Shown: one piece after another, positions 1-13,664 of the stretch
Position numbering within the stretch: the stretch's first letter is position 1
How the letters are laid out: the number at the start of each line of letters is the position of its first letter
Program-made: the position numbers and the translations under genes
NCBI GenBank assembly: GCA_019137255.1
Contig: WPDH01000143.1
Coordinates: 1-64,000 of the forward strand
DNA from: Corinectria fuckeliana
Taxonomy: Eukaryota; Ascomycota; Sordariomycetes; Hypocreales; Nectriaceae
Direction: 5' to 3'
DNA length: 64,000 bases
The notes under the pieces: generated by a model
What the model was told of the DNA's origin: nothing
Seen by the model: the letters and a program-made list of their open reading frames with translations, nothing else
The model's database searches: none

Positions 1-3000
1 AATAATAATAATAATACTAGCTATAAAAGTAAGTTTTTTTACTATAAATTTATTATATATTTAGGCTAATCTTATATAAGCTAAAAGAAAAAAATAAGCT
101 AAGATAAAAAGTATTACTATTTTAAGAGAGAAGTTTACTATTTTAAAAAAAGTAATATAAACTATCTTTTATTTTATATATATTATATAAATAAGTAAAA
201 ATAGTATAATAAGTTTTTACTAAAACTAAGTAAATACTATAATAAGTAACTATATAGCTTATATTTATATATATAAAATATATAAAATCTTACTATTTAC
301 TATTATTACTACTATTTAAGCTCTAATAGAAGCTTTTTAGTAAGAGAGAGATACTAATAATATAAGTATAAGTTAGTTTTATAATATATATATAAGCTAA
401 TAGTATATAAGAGAAGAAGCTTAAAAGGCTTAAAAATATAACCTTTTAAGTAAAAAGTTAAGCTTTTAAGTATATATATATTATACTTATAGTAGTAATT
501 ATAAGCCTAATATTTAACTAGTTTAATATACTAGTTAGTAAAATTAACTATATTACTAAGATATTTAAGTATTTTAAATATATTATAATCTTAGCTTTTA
601 CCTATTTAAAAAGTATTTTTATTTTTATAATAGTTAAGTTATTAGCCTCTAAGAGAACTAGTAAGAAGAATAGTAATAGTAATAATAAGACTAGTAAGAC
701 TAGTAATAATATTACTACTAGTAAAAATATAAAAGAGAGTAATATAAATATATAAGATTAGATAGTAAGTAGTAAAAGTATAAGTTTAAGTTAGGTTTAT
801 AAGTTAGTATTATAAGCTTAGAGAATTTTAATAAGAGATTAAAAGATTTAATTAAAATTAATAGCTATTATAATTAGACTAGTTTTTTACTTTTTATAGT
901 TTTTTTTAAGTATATTTTATATTTTTTATAAAAAAAGTAAAAAGTACTTAATATAATAATATACTATTCTTATTATAAGATTATAAACTTAATTATAGTT
1001 ATTATAGATTTATAAGACTAGTTTATAATATAAGATAATATATTAGCTTAAAAACTACTAGGTAAGTAGTTAAGTAGTTTTATATTTTAATAGTTAAAGC
1101 TTAAACTTATATTAGTTTTATAATAAGTTTATTAGGTATTTTTATTATTTAGTATACTTAAAGTAAAAGATAATAATATATTTAGATGTTTTTTTACTAG
1201 TCTTATATAAGTATTATAATAAAAGTATATTAAGTATATACTTTTAAAAAAGAAAACTTTTAAGACTAATTTTTCTTATTTATAACTATATAAGTATTAA
1301 GCTTTAATATTTATTAAGATCTTAATATAAGTATAATACTCTTTTATTATTAGTAAGAGAGTAAGTTTTAGCTAGTTTAAGTTAATTAGTCTTTTAGTAT
1401 TTTCTTATTTTATCTTAAAGTTAGGTTTATTATATAGTTTATTTAAAAAGAGTATAAACTTTTATTACTATTAATATTAGTTTATACTTTTTATAAGAGA
1501 GCTAGCTTTTAAGCTAATCTCTAACTTCTTATTATAATTACTATTATAGTTTTTACTATTACTTATAGTAAATCTATCTTAAAGTTATAATAATAATAGC
1601 CCTAATAAGCTAAGTAGTATCTTATCTCTTAGTATAGTTATAAAATTAAGCAGCTAGTTTATTAAGATAAATATTAAGAGAGAGAATAATTAGTTTTATT
1701 TTTAATAAGTAAGTAAGTATAACTTTATAAGCTCTTACTATTATATATAAGTTTTAAGTTTATTTTAATATAAGTACTTATATAATATTTTAAAGCTTAT
1801 TACTAAGAGTTATTAGAATATAATAAGCTTTTATATTATAAATTATAATAAAATAAATAACTTATATATAAATTAATCTTATTTTTTTAAAACTAACTTT
1901 TTATATACTTATAGTAATTATAATAAGAGCTTAATATTAGCACTTAAGTTTCTTTTTAAGGTAGTTTATATATAAGTCTTATAGTAGTTTATAATAAAAA
2001 AAAAGTTTAAAAAACCTATAAGTTTAAGTAGGTTATATTATTAAGTTTTTAAGTTAGATTTATATTTAGTTTATTATATATTTATAAGTAAAATAAAAAA
2101 ATTATATTTTATTTAGTTTTTAGGTTATATTATTTATTTAAGTCTAATTATTATATATTTTTTATATAATCTTAAGCTAGGTTTAAGTCTTTTTTATATT
2201 ATAGCTAAATACTAATAAGTTTATATTATTTATAAATTTAATAACTAATATCTTAAAAGTATTATTAAGAGCTTTATAAAAGCTAAAAATAAAAAAAATA
2301 AAAAAAATAAGTAATAAAAAGAATTTTTAAGAGATTCTTATTTTAATTTTAATTAGGTTAAAAGTTTAGCTATTAAATTAAAACTATACTATTTATAATA
2401 TAAGATAGCTAATAAGTTATACTAAAAGCTATCTAAGAAATTCTTTTAGTTATAAAATAGTAATAAGTTATTTATAATTAATATTATTAAAAGCTCTTAT
2501 AAAGTTAAACTAAAAGAAAGAAATAAGATTATATTAAGCTTATACTATATATACTATTTTAATAATTATAATTAAGACTAGCTTTATTAACTTTCTAAGC
2601 TTATTACCTATTTATCTTAAAAATAATAATTTTTTTTTTTTTACTATAATTATAATATACTTACTAATAACTATTTTAATAATCTTACTAATTATATTAA
2701 GTAGTAATATTAAATACTAGCCTAATACTATTTACTATTATTTTTTAGTCTTATTAGCTTTTAAGATAATTATAATAATTATAGTATAAAAGTATATTAG
2801 AAAGTAACTAATAGTAAAACTTATATTTATTATTTTAGTAATTATAAGAATAAGTAAGTTACTATATATTTTAAGAAATCTTATAAGGATTTTATCTTTT
2901 TTTAAGACTTTTTATAACTTAATTTAGTATAAAGCTTTTTAAATCTTTTTAAGGTTTATTATTAAGTATATATAGCTTAACTTAAGTTTAAGTATCTTAA

Positions 3001-3137
3001 AAAGTAAGAAAAAAAAAATTTAAAATTATTTACTTAAGATTTAAAAAAGAATTTTCTTATTAAGATTTTAGTTTTATTTATATAGAGTATTACTAGCTTA
3101 AGTTAGTCTTAGTAAATAAAAGGTAAAAACTATATTT
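1..3137 (-). mobile_element. LINE (Tad1/I-like) 3' part, heavily RIP-mutated copy
   Basis: This aligns along its whole length with 4047-7195, starting at the same AAT-repeat tail and ending at the same point (GTAAAAACTATA here, GCAGAAGCTATA in the other copy). Nearly every difference has T or A here where the other copy has C or G, so this copy has taken more RIP hits. The repeat tail on the left fits the 3' end of a non-LTR element on the minus strand. The RT domain of the better copy corresponds to about 2,050-2,350 here. The left edge coincides with the window start, so the true 3' tail may extend outside. Confidence 0.85.
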
Positions 3138-3139
3138 AT

Positions 3140-3920
3140 TTATTTATTTATTTATACTTTATAGACCTAAAAGGTAGATAGTGCTTCTATTCTATATAGA
3201 TACAGGAAAAACTATAGAATTAGATAAAAACCTATATCTTTTATATAGCGGGCCTAGAACGGGCCCCTTATGCTGTTACTACGTGTAAGTAAATAGTCCT
3301 TTTGCTAGGACTAGAGTCATCTTATTTCCTAGGGGGCTAGGAAAAAATTAAAGAGAGGGAAGGAGAAAAAGAGAAAAGGAAAAAGAGGAAAAAAGAAAAA
3401 AGGAGTGAAGGAGGGAGAAATAGTTAACTGAATGTTAAGCACCTAGTCTGCTGTGGGAGCAGAGCGGTTAAGTGTTAGGATTGTGCTAGCTGGGCGTGTC
3501 TAGGTTGCTTTACAGTTACAGCTAAGGGCCTAGGATTTTAAGTGGGCAGAACTGGCCGCTAGTGGGTCAGCCAGCTATTAGTGGGTCAGCTAGTAGTATA
3601 GTTATTAGTGGCTAGAGGCTGGCACAGACCTAACGCTTAACAGCTGTTAGTAGCTGTTAGCAGCTATACAGATCTTTATTGTTGTTTATTATTTAGTCTC
3701 TTAGGTTATAATATCTTTCTTCTTTTCTTCCCTTTTTAACACCTTTGTAAGTAGCTTCCCCCTAGGCTTTTTATTAGGCTTGTATTAGCTTTAGGTCTTA
3801 AATATATACTAATATATATTCTTTCTAAGATTTATTAATATGTTTATTTCCTAGCTGCTTACACTACGGCTTTATTATAGTCTTGTTATAATAGCTAACT
3901 TTATATAGCTAAGGATAATA
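3140..3920. other. Less mutated, gene-free island
   Basis: Base composition returns to near normal between two LINE copies, with C- and G-containing words such as GCGGGCCTAGAACGGGCCCC. It holds an almost pure purine run at 3,337-3,420 and repeated AGTGGGTCAGC words near 3,560-3,590. A pair of 8-bp inverted ends (TGTTAAGC at 3,433, GCTTAACA at 3,635) could mark a small solo LTR or MITE, but I see no target duplication. No coding frame is visible. Confidence 0.6.
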
Positions 3921-3922
3921 AC

Positions 3923-3972
<50 letters not shown>
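3923..3972. repeat. (TAA)n microsatellite
   Basis: About 16 uninterrupted TAA units. A similar AAT run starts the LINE copy at 4,047, so this may be the tail of another largely lost LINE insertion on the minus strand. Confidence 0.9.
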
Positions 3973-3973
<1 letters not shown>

Positions 3974-4046
3974 GATGATAAACCTAGTATGGTCTCTTAG
4001 TGAGAGAGATATAGTTATATATGCTAATCTGTTTATGTATAGATTC

Positions 4047-7000
4047 TAATAATAATAATAATAATAATACTAGCTATAAGAGTAAGTTCCTTTACTGTGA
4101 ATCTGCTGTGTATCTAGGCTAATCTTATACAGGCTAAGAGAAAGAGATAGGCTAAGATAGAAAGTACTACTACTTTAGGAGAGGAGTTTACTACTCTAGA
4201 GGGAGTAGTATAGGCTATCTCCTATTTTATGTGTATTATACAGATAGGTAAGAATAGTATAACAGGTCTTTACTAAGACTAGGTGAATACTATAGTAGGT
4301 AGCTACATAGCTTATACCTATATATATAAAACATATAAAGCCCTACTGTTTACTACTATTATTACCACTTAAGCCCTAGTAGAGGCTCTCTAGTAAGAGA
4401 GGGGTGCTAATAATATGAGTGCGAGTTGGTTTTGTAGTGTGTATATAAGCTAATAGTATATAAAGGGAGGAGCTTAAGAGGCTTAAGGATACAGCCCTTT
4501 AGGCAAAGAGTTAGGCTCTTAAGTGTGTGTGTATTATGCCTATAGTGGTAACTATAGGCCTAATATCTAACTAGTTTAATACACTAGTTAGTAGGATTAA
4601 CTATATCGCTAAGGTGCTTAAGCGCCTTAAATGTATTATAGTCCCAGCTCTTACCTGTCTAAGAAGCATCTCTATCCTTATAGCAGTTAGGTTATCAGCC
4701 CCTAAGGGAACTAATAAGAAGGATAGTAATAGTGATAATAAGGCTAGTAAGGCTAGTAATAATATTATTGCTAGCGAAGGCGTAAAGAAGAGTGATATAG
4801 ATATGTAGGATCAGGTAGTAGGTGATAGAGGTATAGGTTTAGGTTAGGTCTGCAGGTTAGTACTATAGGCTTAGAGGATTTTAATAAGGGGTTAGAGGAT
4901 TTAATTAGGATTAGCAGCTATTATAATTAGGCTGGTTTTTTGCCCTTTATAGCTTTTTCTAGGTGTATTTTATACTCCTTATAAGAAGGGTAAGAAGCAC
5001 TTAGTATAATAGTGTACTATTTCTGTTATAAGGCTATAAACTTAATTGTGGTTACTATAGATTTACAGGGCTAGTTTATAGTGTAAGATAATATATTAGC
5101 TTAGAAACCACTAGGTAAGCAGTTAAGCAGTTTTACGCTTAGATAGTTAGAGCCTAAACTTATATTAGTTCTATAGTAGGTTTATTAGGTATTCCTATTA
5201 TTTAGCATACCTAGGGCAAAAGACAATAATATATTTAGGTGTTTCTTTACCAGTCCTATATAAGCACTATAGTGAAGACATATTAGGTATACACCTCCAG
5301 AAGAGGAAGCTCCTAAGACTAATTTTTCCTGTTTATAGCTATATAAGTATTAAGCTTTAATATTTATTAAGGTCTTAGTGTAAGTATAATACTCTTTTGT
5401 TATTAGCAGGGGGATAAGCTTTAGCTGGTTTAAGTTAATTAGTCCTTTAGCGCTCTCTTGCTTTATCTTAGAGTTAGGTTCACTATATAGTCTATTTAGA
5501 AAAGGTGCAGGCTTTTATCACTACTAATATTAGTTCGCGCTCTTTATAGGAGAGCCAGCTTTTAAGCTAATCTCTGACTTCTTACTATAGTTACTATTAT
5601 AGTCCTCACCGCTGCTTATAGTAAATCCACCTTAAAGCTATAGCAGTAATAGCCCTAATAAGCTAAGTGGTATCCTATCTCTTAGTGCGGCTATAAAATC
5701 AGGCGGCTAGTTTATTAAGATAGATATTAAGAGGGGGGATAGCTAGCTCTATCTCTAGTAGGCGAGCAGGTATAGCTTTATAGGCTCTTACTATTACGCG
5801 TAGGTTCTAAGTCTGTTCTAATATAAGTGCTCATATAATATCTTAAGGCTTACCACTAGGGGCTATTAAGATATAATAGGCTCCTACATTATAGACTATA
5901 GTAAAACAGATAACTTATATATAAATTAACCTTACTTCTTTAAGGCTAACCCCTTATATGCTCACAGTAATTATAGTAAGAGCCTAGTGTTAGCACTTAA
6001 GTTTCCCTTTAAGGTAGTCTATATATAGGCCTTATAGTAGTTTACAATAAAGGAAGAGTCTAAGAAACCTACAGGTTTAAGTAGGCTATACTATTAAGTC
6101 TCTAAGTTAGATCTACATCTAGTCTACTATATATTTACAGGTAAAGTAAAAGAGTTATATTTTATCTAGTTCCTAGGTTATACTATTTATTTAGGCCTAA
6201 TTATCACATATTTCTCACACAGCCTTAAGCTGCGTTTAGGTCTCTTTTGTGTTATAGCTAAATACTAGCAGGTTTATATTATCTGCAAATCTAATAACTA
6301 ATATCCTAAGGGTATTATTAAGAGCTTTATAAAGGCTAGAAATAAAGAGGATAAATAGAATAGGTAATAGAGGGGATCCTTAGGGGACTCTCACTTTAAC
6401 TTTAATTAGGTTAGAGGTTTAGCTATTAAATTAGAGCTGTACTATTTATAATATAAGGTAGCTAGTAAGCTATACTAGGAGCTATCTAGAGAATCCTTTT
6501 AGTTATAAGGTAGTAATAAGTTATCTATAGTTAACACTATTAAAGGCTCTTACGAAGTCGAGCTAGAGGAGAGAGGCAAGGCTGTGTTAAGCCCACACTA
6601 CACGCACTACTTTAATAACTATAGCTAGGGCTAGCTCTATTAACTTTCTAGGCCTGTTACCTATTTGCCCTAAGAGTAATAGCCCCTTCTCTTCTGCTGT
6701 AGTTATAATACACTTACTAATAACTGTTTTAATAATCTTACTAATTATATTAAGTAGTAATATTAGGCGCCAGCCTAATACTGTTTACTATTATTTTTTA
6801 GTCTTATTAGCTTTTAGGATAATTATAGCGATTATAGTACAGAAGCATATTAGAAAGTAACTAATAGCAAAACTTATATTTACTATTTTAGTAATTATAA
6901 GAATAAGCAGTTTACTATATGCTTTAAGGAATCCCACAGGGATTCTATCCTCCCTTAGGGCCTTTTATAACTTAATTTAGTATAGAGCTTCTTAGACCTC

Positions 7001-7772
7001 TTTAGGGTCTATTATTAGGCGTATATAGCCTGACTTGGGTTTAGATATCCTAGGGGGCAGGAGGGGGGGAAGATTAGAGTTATCTGCCTAAGGTTTAAGG
7101 AAGAATTTCCTCGCTAAGATCTTAGCTTTATCTGCGTGGAGTGTTACTAGCTTAGGTTAGTCTTAGCAGATAAGGGGCAGAAGCTATAGAGGAGTCGCAG
7201 CAGTTTTGCTGCATAGTCTAGCCTATCTTTCCATATTCTAGAATTATATTATATTATACCATAAGAGCTTAATTAGAAGTTTCCTCTAGAGGGCATACTA
7301 TACATTCTACGCGTGCTAATCCTGTGCTATACACACCTTAGAGTGTGCGTGCTAGTCTGCTAGGTGGCTAGTTTGTTAGGCTATATAGCATACTCGCTTA
7401 AGTTTAGAAGTTACTTTAGCTATTTCACTATTCTACTAAGAGTTACAGTAAGGTCTAGGTTTCTTTTGCTTTAGGGTTATATATTTTGTGATTATAGTAA
7501 GTTACTTAAGAAGCTATTTGACTTTTACATTTAGGGCCTCTAGGGTGGTTATTATACTGCTAGATATGTAATAGAGATAGACCACTACTTTATTAGCTGC
7601 TTTTTACTAGTAGGTTTTCTTCTAGTCGAATCTAGGGTCCAGCTTAAGGGCTGTCTCTTTATAGGCGTTTATAATACGAACGCGCTAAGGGATATAATTA
7701 GACCCTTTCAGGTTATAGTTAGTTCCTGCGTAGAAGGCATTAATAGTTTTAGTGGCCCAGGCAAGGTTAAGA
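4047..7772 (-). mobile_element. LINE (Tad1/I-like) with RT domain, mildly RIP-mutated
   Basis: On the minus strand a reverse-transcriptase core can be read at about 6,380-6,230. The stretch GSPLLPILFILF is followed, without a stop, by RFADNINLLVF, the FADD active-site region of LINE RT with one Asp changed to Asn by a G-to-A change. Farther upstream (7,770-7,200) the frame continues with stops that are mostly TAG at expected Trp or Gln codons, as RIP produces. The AAT repeat at 4,047 is the 3' tail. No intact ORF remains, so the element is dead. It looks 5'-truncated near 7,772, where a more mutated copy of the next section begins. Confidence 0.85.
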
Positions 7773-10440
7773 GTAAAAACTATAAAAAAGTTATAATAGT
7801 TTTATTATATAGTTTAGCTTATTTTTTTATATTTTAAAATTATATTATATTATACTATAAAAGCTTAATTAGAAGTTTTCTTTAAAAGATATATTATATA
7901 TTTTATATATACTAATCTTATATTATATATATCTTAAAGTATATATATTAATCTACTAGATAGCTAGTTTATTAGGCTATATAGTATACTTACTTAAATT
8001 TAAAAGTTATTTTAGCTATTTAACTATTTTATTAAGAGTTATAATAAGATTTAGGTTTTTTTTATTTTAAGATTATATATTTTATAATTATAATAAGTTA
8101 TTTAAAAAGCTATTTAACTTTTATATTTAAGGCTTTTAAGATAGTTATTATACTACTAAATATATAATAAAAATAAACTATTATTTTATTAGTTACTTTT
8201 TACTAGTAGGTTTTCTTTTAGTTAAATTTAAAGTTTAGCTTAAAAGCTATCTTTTTATAAGTATTTATAATATAAATATACTAAGAGATATAATTAGACT
8301 TTTTTAGGTTATAATTAGTTCTTATATAAAAAATATTAATAGTTTTAGTAGCTTAAGTAAGATTTAAAGTATTATTTTAGTAGTTTTAAGCTAACTTAAT
8401 AACTATTTTATAAGAGGTAAAAAAACTAATATAAAGTTATAATATCTCTTTTATAAGGCTATTATTATCTTAGTCTAAGTAGTTATAATAGTCTTAAAGT
8501 AAGTAGTAAAAGTTAAAATTACTTATAAGAAGTATATAATTATTTAAAATAGTATTAATAAAAGCTTATAATATAAGTAAATTACTTTTACTATTTAGAA
8601 GATTATATAAGATAATAATTTAATATTAGGTTTTTATAAAAATAATATTAACTTAGTCTTTTTCTACTTATAATATTTATAACTTAAGCTTATATTATTT
8701 ATTTATATAAACTATTATATATTTATTATAATAAACTATATAATAGTTATAATATTTTAAGTAAGTTAAGACTTTTATCTTAAAGTTCTTATTAAGCTTA
8801 AAAAGTATAATTATATTATATTTATTATAAGCTTATAATATAATATAAGTTAAAATAACTTAATAATTAGTATTCTAATATAATACTAGTATTAATTAGT
8901 AATCTAAAAGAAAAATAATAATAGTAATAAGACTAAGATAATTATTAAAAAAGAAGATAATATATAAATAACTTAAGCTTATATTAAGACTAGACTAGTA
9001 GATATTATATATAATTTATTTATTAAGCTAAAAAGCTTTTTAGGTTTTTTTAATAAGAATTAAATAAGTTAAGCTAATAGTAAAAGTAATAAAAATAAAA
9101 GTTTTTAAGTTAAAAGTTTAGTTATTATATATTCTTAAAAGTAAAAAAGTCTATTTAAGTATTTTTTCTTAGCTTAAGCTTAATATAAGACTATAATAAG
9201 ATAGTTATAACTTTAAGCTAAGTATCTACTCTTATAAAAAATATAATTTAAAAGAATTTTTTTATATTTAGTTAGATATTCTTTTTTATTAGTATATATA
9301 ATACTTTTATAATATTTATAAGTTAAAACTAATTTATAGTTTTAAGCTAAGTATTTAAACTTAAAATAATTATAATATTAGATAAGTTAAAACCTTTTAT
9401 TAAAAAACTTATAATTATATAATTATATATTAAGTAATAAGCTATTATTATATAAGTAGTTAACTTTTTTAATAAAACTAATATATAAAATAAGATTTAT
9501 TTTTATATTAAAACTAAGTTAGCTAGTTTTTTACTTTTTAACTTAAAAGATTTTTAGTTAATTAGATTTATTAATTTTTTTAATAAACTTATTAGTATTA
9601 TTTAAAATAAATATAAGTTAGATTTTTTTTACTATTATTATAAATATTAAAAGAGAGAGAATTATATTATTACTAAAAGCTTTAATAACTTAATTTTTAG
9701 TATAAATAACTTATATCTTATTTATTATATAAAATATAAAAATAATATTATTACTTAATAGCTTTCTTATTATAATAATACTAAAGTTATTATAAGCCTA
9801 ATTTACTATCTTAATAATATCTTTTAGGGTTTAGCTATTAATATTAAGAGATATATTTTTTATTTAAATTATAATTTTATATTTAATATAATTTTAAGTT
9901 ATTTATTTTATATTTTTTTAGTTTAAAAGTATTAGGTTTTATATTATAATTAATATATAAAAGAGTTAGTCTCTTTTATAATCTAAGAGTATAATAAAAG
10001 CTATATTAATAATAAAAGTAAGAATTATAATAATATTTATAGTAATTTAGTTCTTAAAAGCTATTTTATAGTTATATATTATATTTTTCTTATATAAAAT
10101 ATAAGCTTATATTTTATATATAAATATATAAGTTTAAATAATATACTAAACTTATTTAAGAGATATAATAAAAATAATTTTAGTAATAGTATTATATATT
10201 TTATTTTCTAAGTTATTTACTAGTATTTTACTTAGTTTTATAATAAGTTTATTATTTTTACTTAGTATATACTAGCTAATTCTTATAAAAAAGTTATATT
10301 AATTTTAGTTAAGTTTATATACTTTTAAATTAATAGCTATTAGAAGTATATTAGTACTATTATTATAATCCTAATATATTATTATTCTTAAGATAATATA
10401 TATATAAGAATTTAGATTTTAATATTAAAATATATTTTAA
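7773..10440 (-). mobile_element. LINE 5' part: degraded ORF1 with gag-like zinc knuckles
   Basis: Positions 7,785-8,370 repeat 7,195-7,770 of the neighbouring LINE with many C-to-T and G-to-A changes. The sequence then continues upstream on the minus strand. At about 9,390-9,190 three CCHC zinc-knuckle frames can be read in which nearly every Cys and His position is now Tyr. The first reads YYNYFKFKYLA*NY, matching C-x2-C-x4-H-x4-C after TGT-to-TAT and CAT-to-TAT changes. Knuckles of this type lie at the C-terminus of LINE ORF1 proteins. About 10,300-9,400 would be the rest of ORF1, and 9,000-8,370 the start of ORF2. Confidence 0.72.
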
Positions 10441-12480
10441 AAGCAGATTAGAGTTATAATAAGTAAAAACTAAATAAATAAGAAAAAATAATATAAGCTT
10501 AAATAATTAATAATTAATAATTAATAATTAAATTTATTTTTTAAATTATAATATTATTTTATTATATAATTATAAATAGATTTTTATTTTATAATATTAT
10601 TTTTTTATTAATTATATTAATAAATTTTACTAAATATTTAATTTAAATATAATAATTTAATTAAACTTAAATAATACTATAAATAAATATATAATATTTT
10701 TTAATTATTCTTTTTTAATATATATATATCTTACTTATTTTATTATTAAAAATATTTATAAGTTTACTCTTTTAATTATTTTTATAAGTTAGCTCTCTTA
10801 TAATTATAATATAAGTTTTCTTTATATAGAGTTTTTTATAAAAAAACTTATAATCTTATTATTAAATTATTAATAGTTTTTTTATAATTTATTTACTTAT
10901 TATATTAATATAAAAATTTTATTTAAATTTTAAAAACCTTTTAAATATTCTAAGTATTTTCTATTAATTATATATAATTAAAAATTATTTATAAATATAT
11001 ATTAAAAAGATTTAAATCTATTAAGAGTTTATTTATATAAAAGCTATTTAATATAATTTATAATATAATTATTTATATAATAAAAGATTTTTAAAAATAT
11101 AAAAATTTATACTTTTAACTTTAATTTCTTTTAAAAAGAAAGTAAAAATTACTATAAAAAGATATATAATATAAATATCTTTAAAATTATATAAAGTATT
11201 CTTAAGAGTTAATATACTATATTATATTTAACTAAGAATTTATAATCTATTTTATTTTACTTAAATTTATTTTATAAAAAATAGTATAAAATTAACTTTT
11301 TAAACCTACCTTTTTTAAATCTTAGAAATTTTATATACCTAGATAGTTACTATAAGATAGTATAAGATTAAAATTATTAAAATTATATAATAGATATATC
11401 TCTTATTATTTTTTATTAATTTAGTATACTATTACTAAGTATAGCCTAATAATTATTATACTACTTCTTCTTATATAAGATATTTTCTATATTAATCTCC
11501 TCCTAGTGTATAATAGTATCTTAATAATTACACTTTTATTTCCACTTTAGGTATTCTTACTTATAAATTATAACCTTTATAGTAAGATAAAAAGCTAACT
11601 TATAAGTAATCTATATATTATATATATTAGCTTAAGCACCTAAGGGTAGAAATATAATAACCTATCTTATCTTACTTAATAATAGTCTTAATAAGAATAT
11701 TAAACTCCTTTAGTATTATAACTTTATAAGAGTATTTTATAAGAATATAATACTTATATTATAATATACTATTAGATTTAGCTATTTTATAGTTAGTTAA
11801 ATAATACTATTAAGAATAAGATAGCTTATCTTATTTATTATAGTAAGTTAGTATTTCTTAGTTAGAATACTAAAGAAACTTCTAATACTAGTTAAGATAA
11901 TCTCTTATATACCTCTAATACTAATATCTATTATGTTATATATTAAATCTAGGTGGTATATCACTAAGGTAAGATAATAGGTTTAGTAAATAAGAACCTA
12001 AAGGCTTATCTATAAGAGATAATATAAGGTCTTTTCTTAGTAGCTATTTAATATTACTTATAATAAGTAAGGTTAGATATTAATCTTAGTTGTTTAAAAG
12101 GTAAGGCTTCCTAAGGTGGTTTCTTAGAATAGTTATTTTAATAAGAAGGCTTATAATAATTAGCTTACTAAGGTAAATCCTAAGAATAGTTATTATAATA
12201 AAAGTGCTTAGTAGAGGTTAGGGGTATCTTAAGAGAATATTTAAAAATATTTAGGAGGTGGTTATACTAAGATAGTCTCTAAGAATAGCTATTACTATCT
12301 TACTAATAGTAATAGTAGCAAAAGAGATAAAAAAGGAAGAAAGAGAGAGAGGAAAAAAGAGAAGAAAGAAAGAGATATATACTAAGTATAACACCTTAGG
12401 TAGGCAGTCTTATAATATTTATAGTTATACTAGAGCTATTATATAAGAGTCTTAAAGTTAGGTCTAATATATTTCTAATT
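10441..12480. other. Extremely AT-rich spacer, no recognisable genes
   Basis: Almost pure A+T up to about 11,300, with a short TAATTAA tandem repeat near 10,506-10,531. It becomes slightly less extreme from 11,350. At 12,090-12,300 there are several partial copies of the AAGAATAGCTATTA palindrome arm described below. A purine-rich run follows at 12,310-12,375. No coding frame was recognised. Confidence 0.6.
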
Positions 12481-13515
12481 AATACCTATCTTTTACTACT
12501 ACTACCTGCTAAATTAGTCACCTCTTTTATTTTACTTCTTATCTTATAGATACTATTACTCTTATACTACTATCTTATATATCTATACTATTACTACTTA
12601 CCACTTTAAGAACTAGTGCCTCTTTCTCACTAAGTTAGCTACTATTAGTTATATTCTCTTTTTAGATAGTATAGTAGATAGTATAATAGGCTAGGTTACT
12701 ATAGAGCTTGCTAAGCTACTAATACTCTCTACCTCTTATAAGAGTCTTACTATAGTATTACCTTTCTCTGCCTCTATAAAGTTCCTAAGTATAATACTAA
12801 CTTCTCTTTTACTAAGTGCTACTATTAATATAATATAGCTATTAGTTATTAGGAAGCTAATATTTTATACTATAGTAATCTGCTTAATATTATGCTTTCT
12901 AATAAGCTTAGCCTTATTAGGGTTAGCTAAAAAGAATCAGGCTAGCTTAGAGTAGAATAAACCCTCCCCCTTTAATTTAGGAGACTTTATCTTATTCTAA
13001 GATATTTATATTCTTAGATACTAAGATACACTCTATCTTAGCTAACTTTATAGAATTTTAAAACTATAAATAATATAAGCTTCTCTCTTAATAGTATCTA
13101 AGATCTTACTTTTAGCTATAAGAGTTATTATATATTTTTCTAGGTTTTATACTATAGCTATTATATTATATAAGTAATAATATAAGATAATTTCTTATTT
13201 AATATCTTCTTTCTAGCCTACTTGCTATAAGCGCCCTATTACCTAGAGTGCTTTTAACATATTTTCTAGCTCTTTTATAATAATACCCTAGTAATAAGCC
13301 TTATAGAAATTCACACTATAGGCTAATAATATTATTAATATAATTAGATATATATAAAGAGTAGTCTTATTATTAAACTTTATTATTATAAGATCCTACT
13401 TAGCCTAGCTGTTTTATAACATATAATATAAAGTTAGAATACTATATATAACTATAAGAATATTAAGAATCTTATACTATACTAATTAGTTAACAGTCTT
13501 AAATAGGAGTACTAA

Positions 13516-13571
13516 GTAGCCTCTAAGAATAGCTATTAGGATTTATACTAATAACTATTCTTAGAGGCTAC
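13516..13571. repeat. Palindromic repeat copy 1
   Basis: The left arm GTAGCCTCTAAGAATAGCTA and the right arm ending TTCTTAGAGGCTAC form a near-perfect inverted repeat with a short centre. It lies in an intron-like gap of the minus-strand relic. Confidence 0.85.
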
Positions 13572-13612
13572 TACTTAATTTAGGTAGGAGAAAGAAAATA
13601 AGAATACTAAAC

Positions 13613-13664
13613 AGCCTCTAAAAACAGCTGTTAAGATTTATACTAATAGCTATTCCTAAAGGCT
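13613..13664. repeat. Palindromic repeat copy 2
   Basis: The arms AGCCTCTAAAAACAGCTGTTA and CTATTCCTAAAGGCT are the same family as copy 1, in the same gap about 40 bp farther on. Confidence 0.8.

Noticed and set aside
3433..3642. Candidate 210-bp solo LTR (TGTTAAGC...GCTTAACA)
   Set aside because: The 8-bp ends are inverted, but there is no target duplication and no second copy in the window, so it was not called as an element.
4614..4808. 64-codon plus-strand frame in the LINE copy
   Set aside because: It lies antisense to the minus-strand LINE, and the homologous region at about 560-750 is full of stops. It is a chance frame in the element's 3' part.
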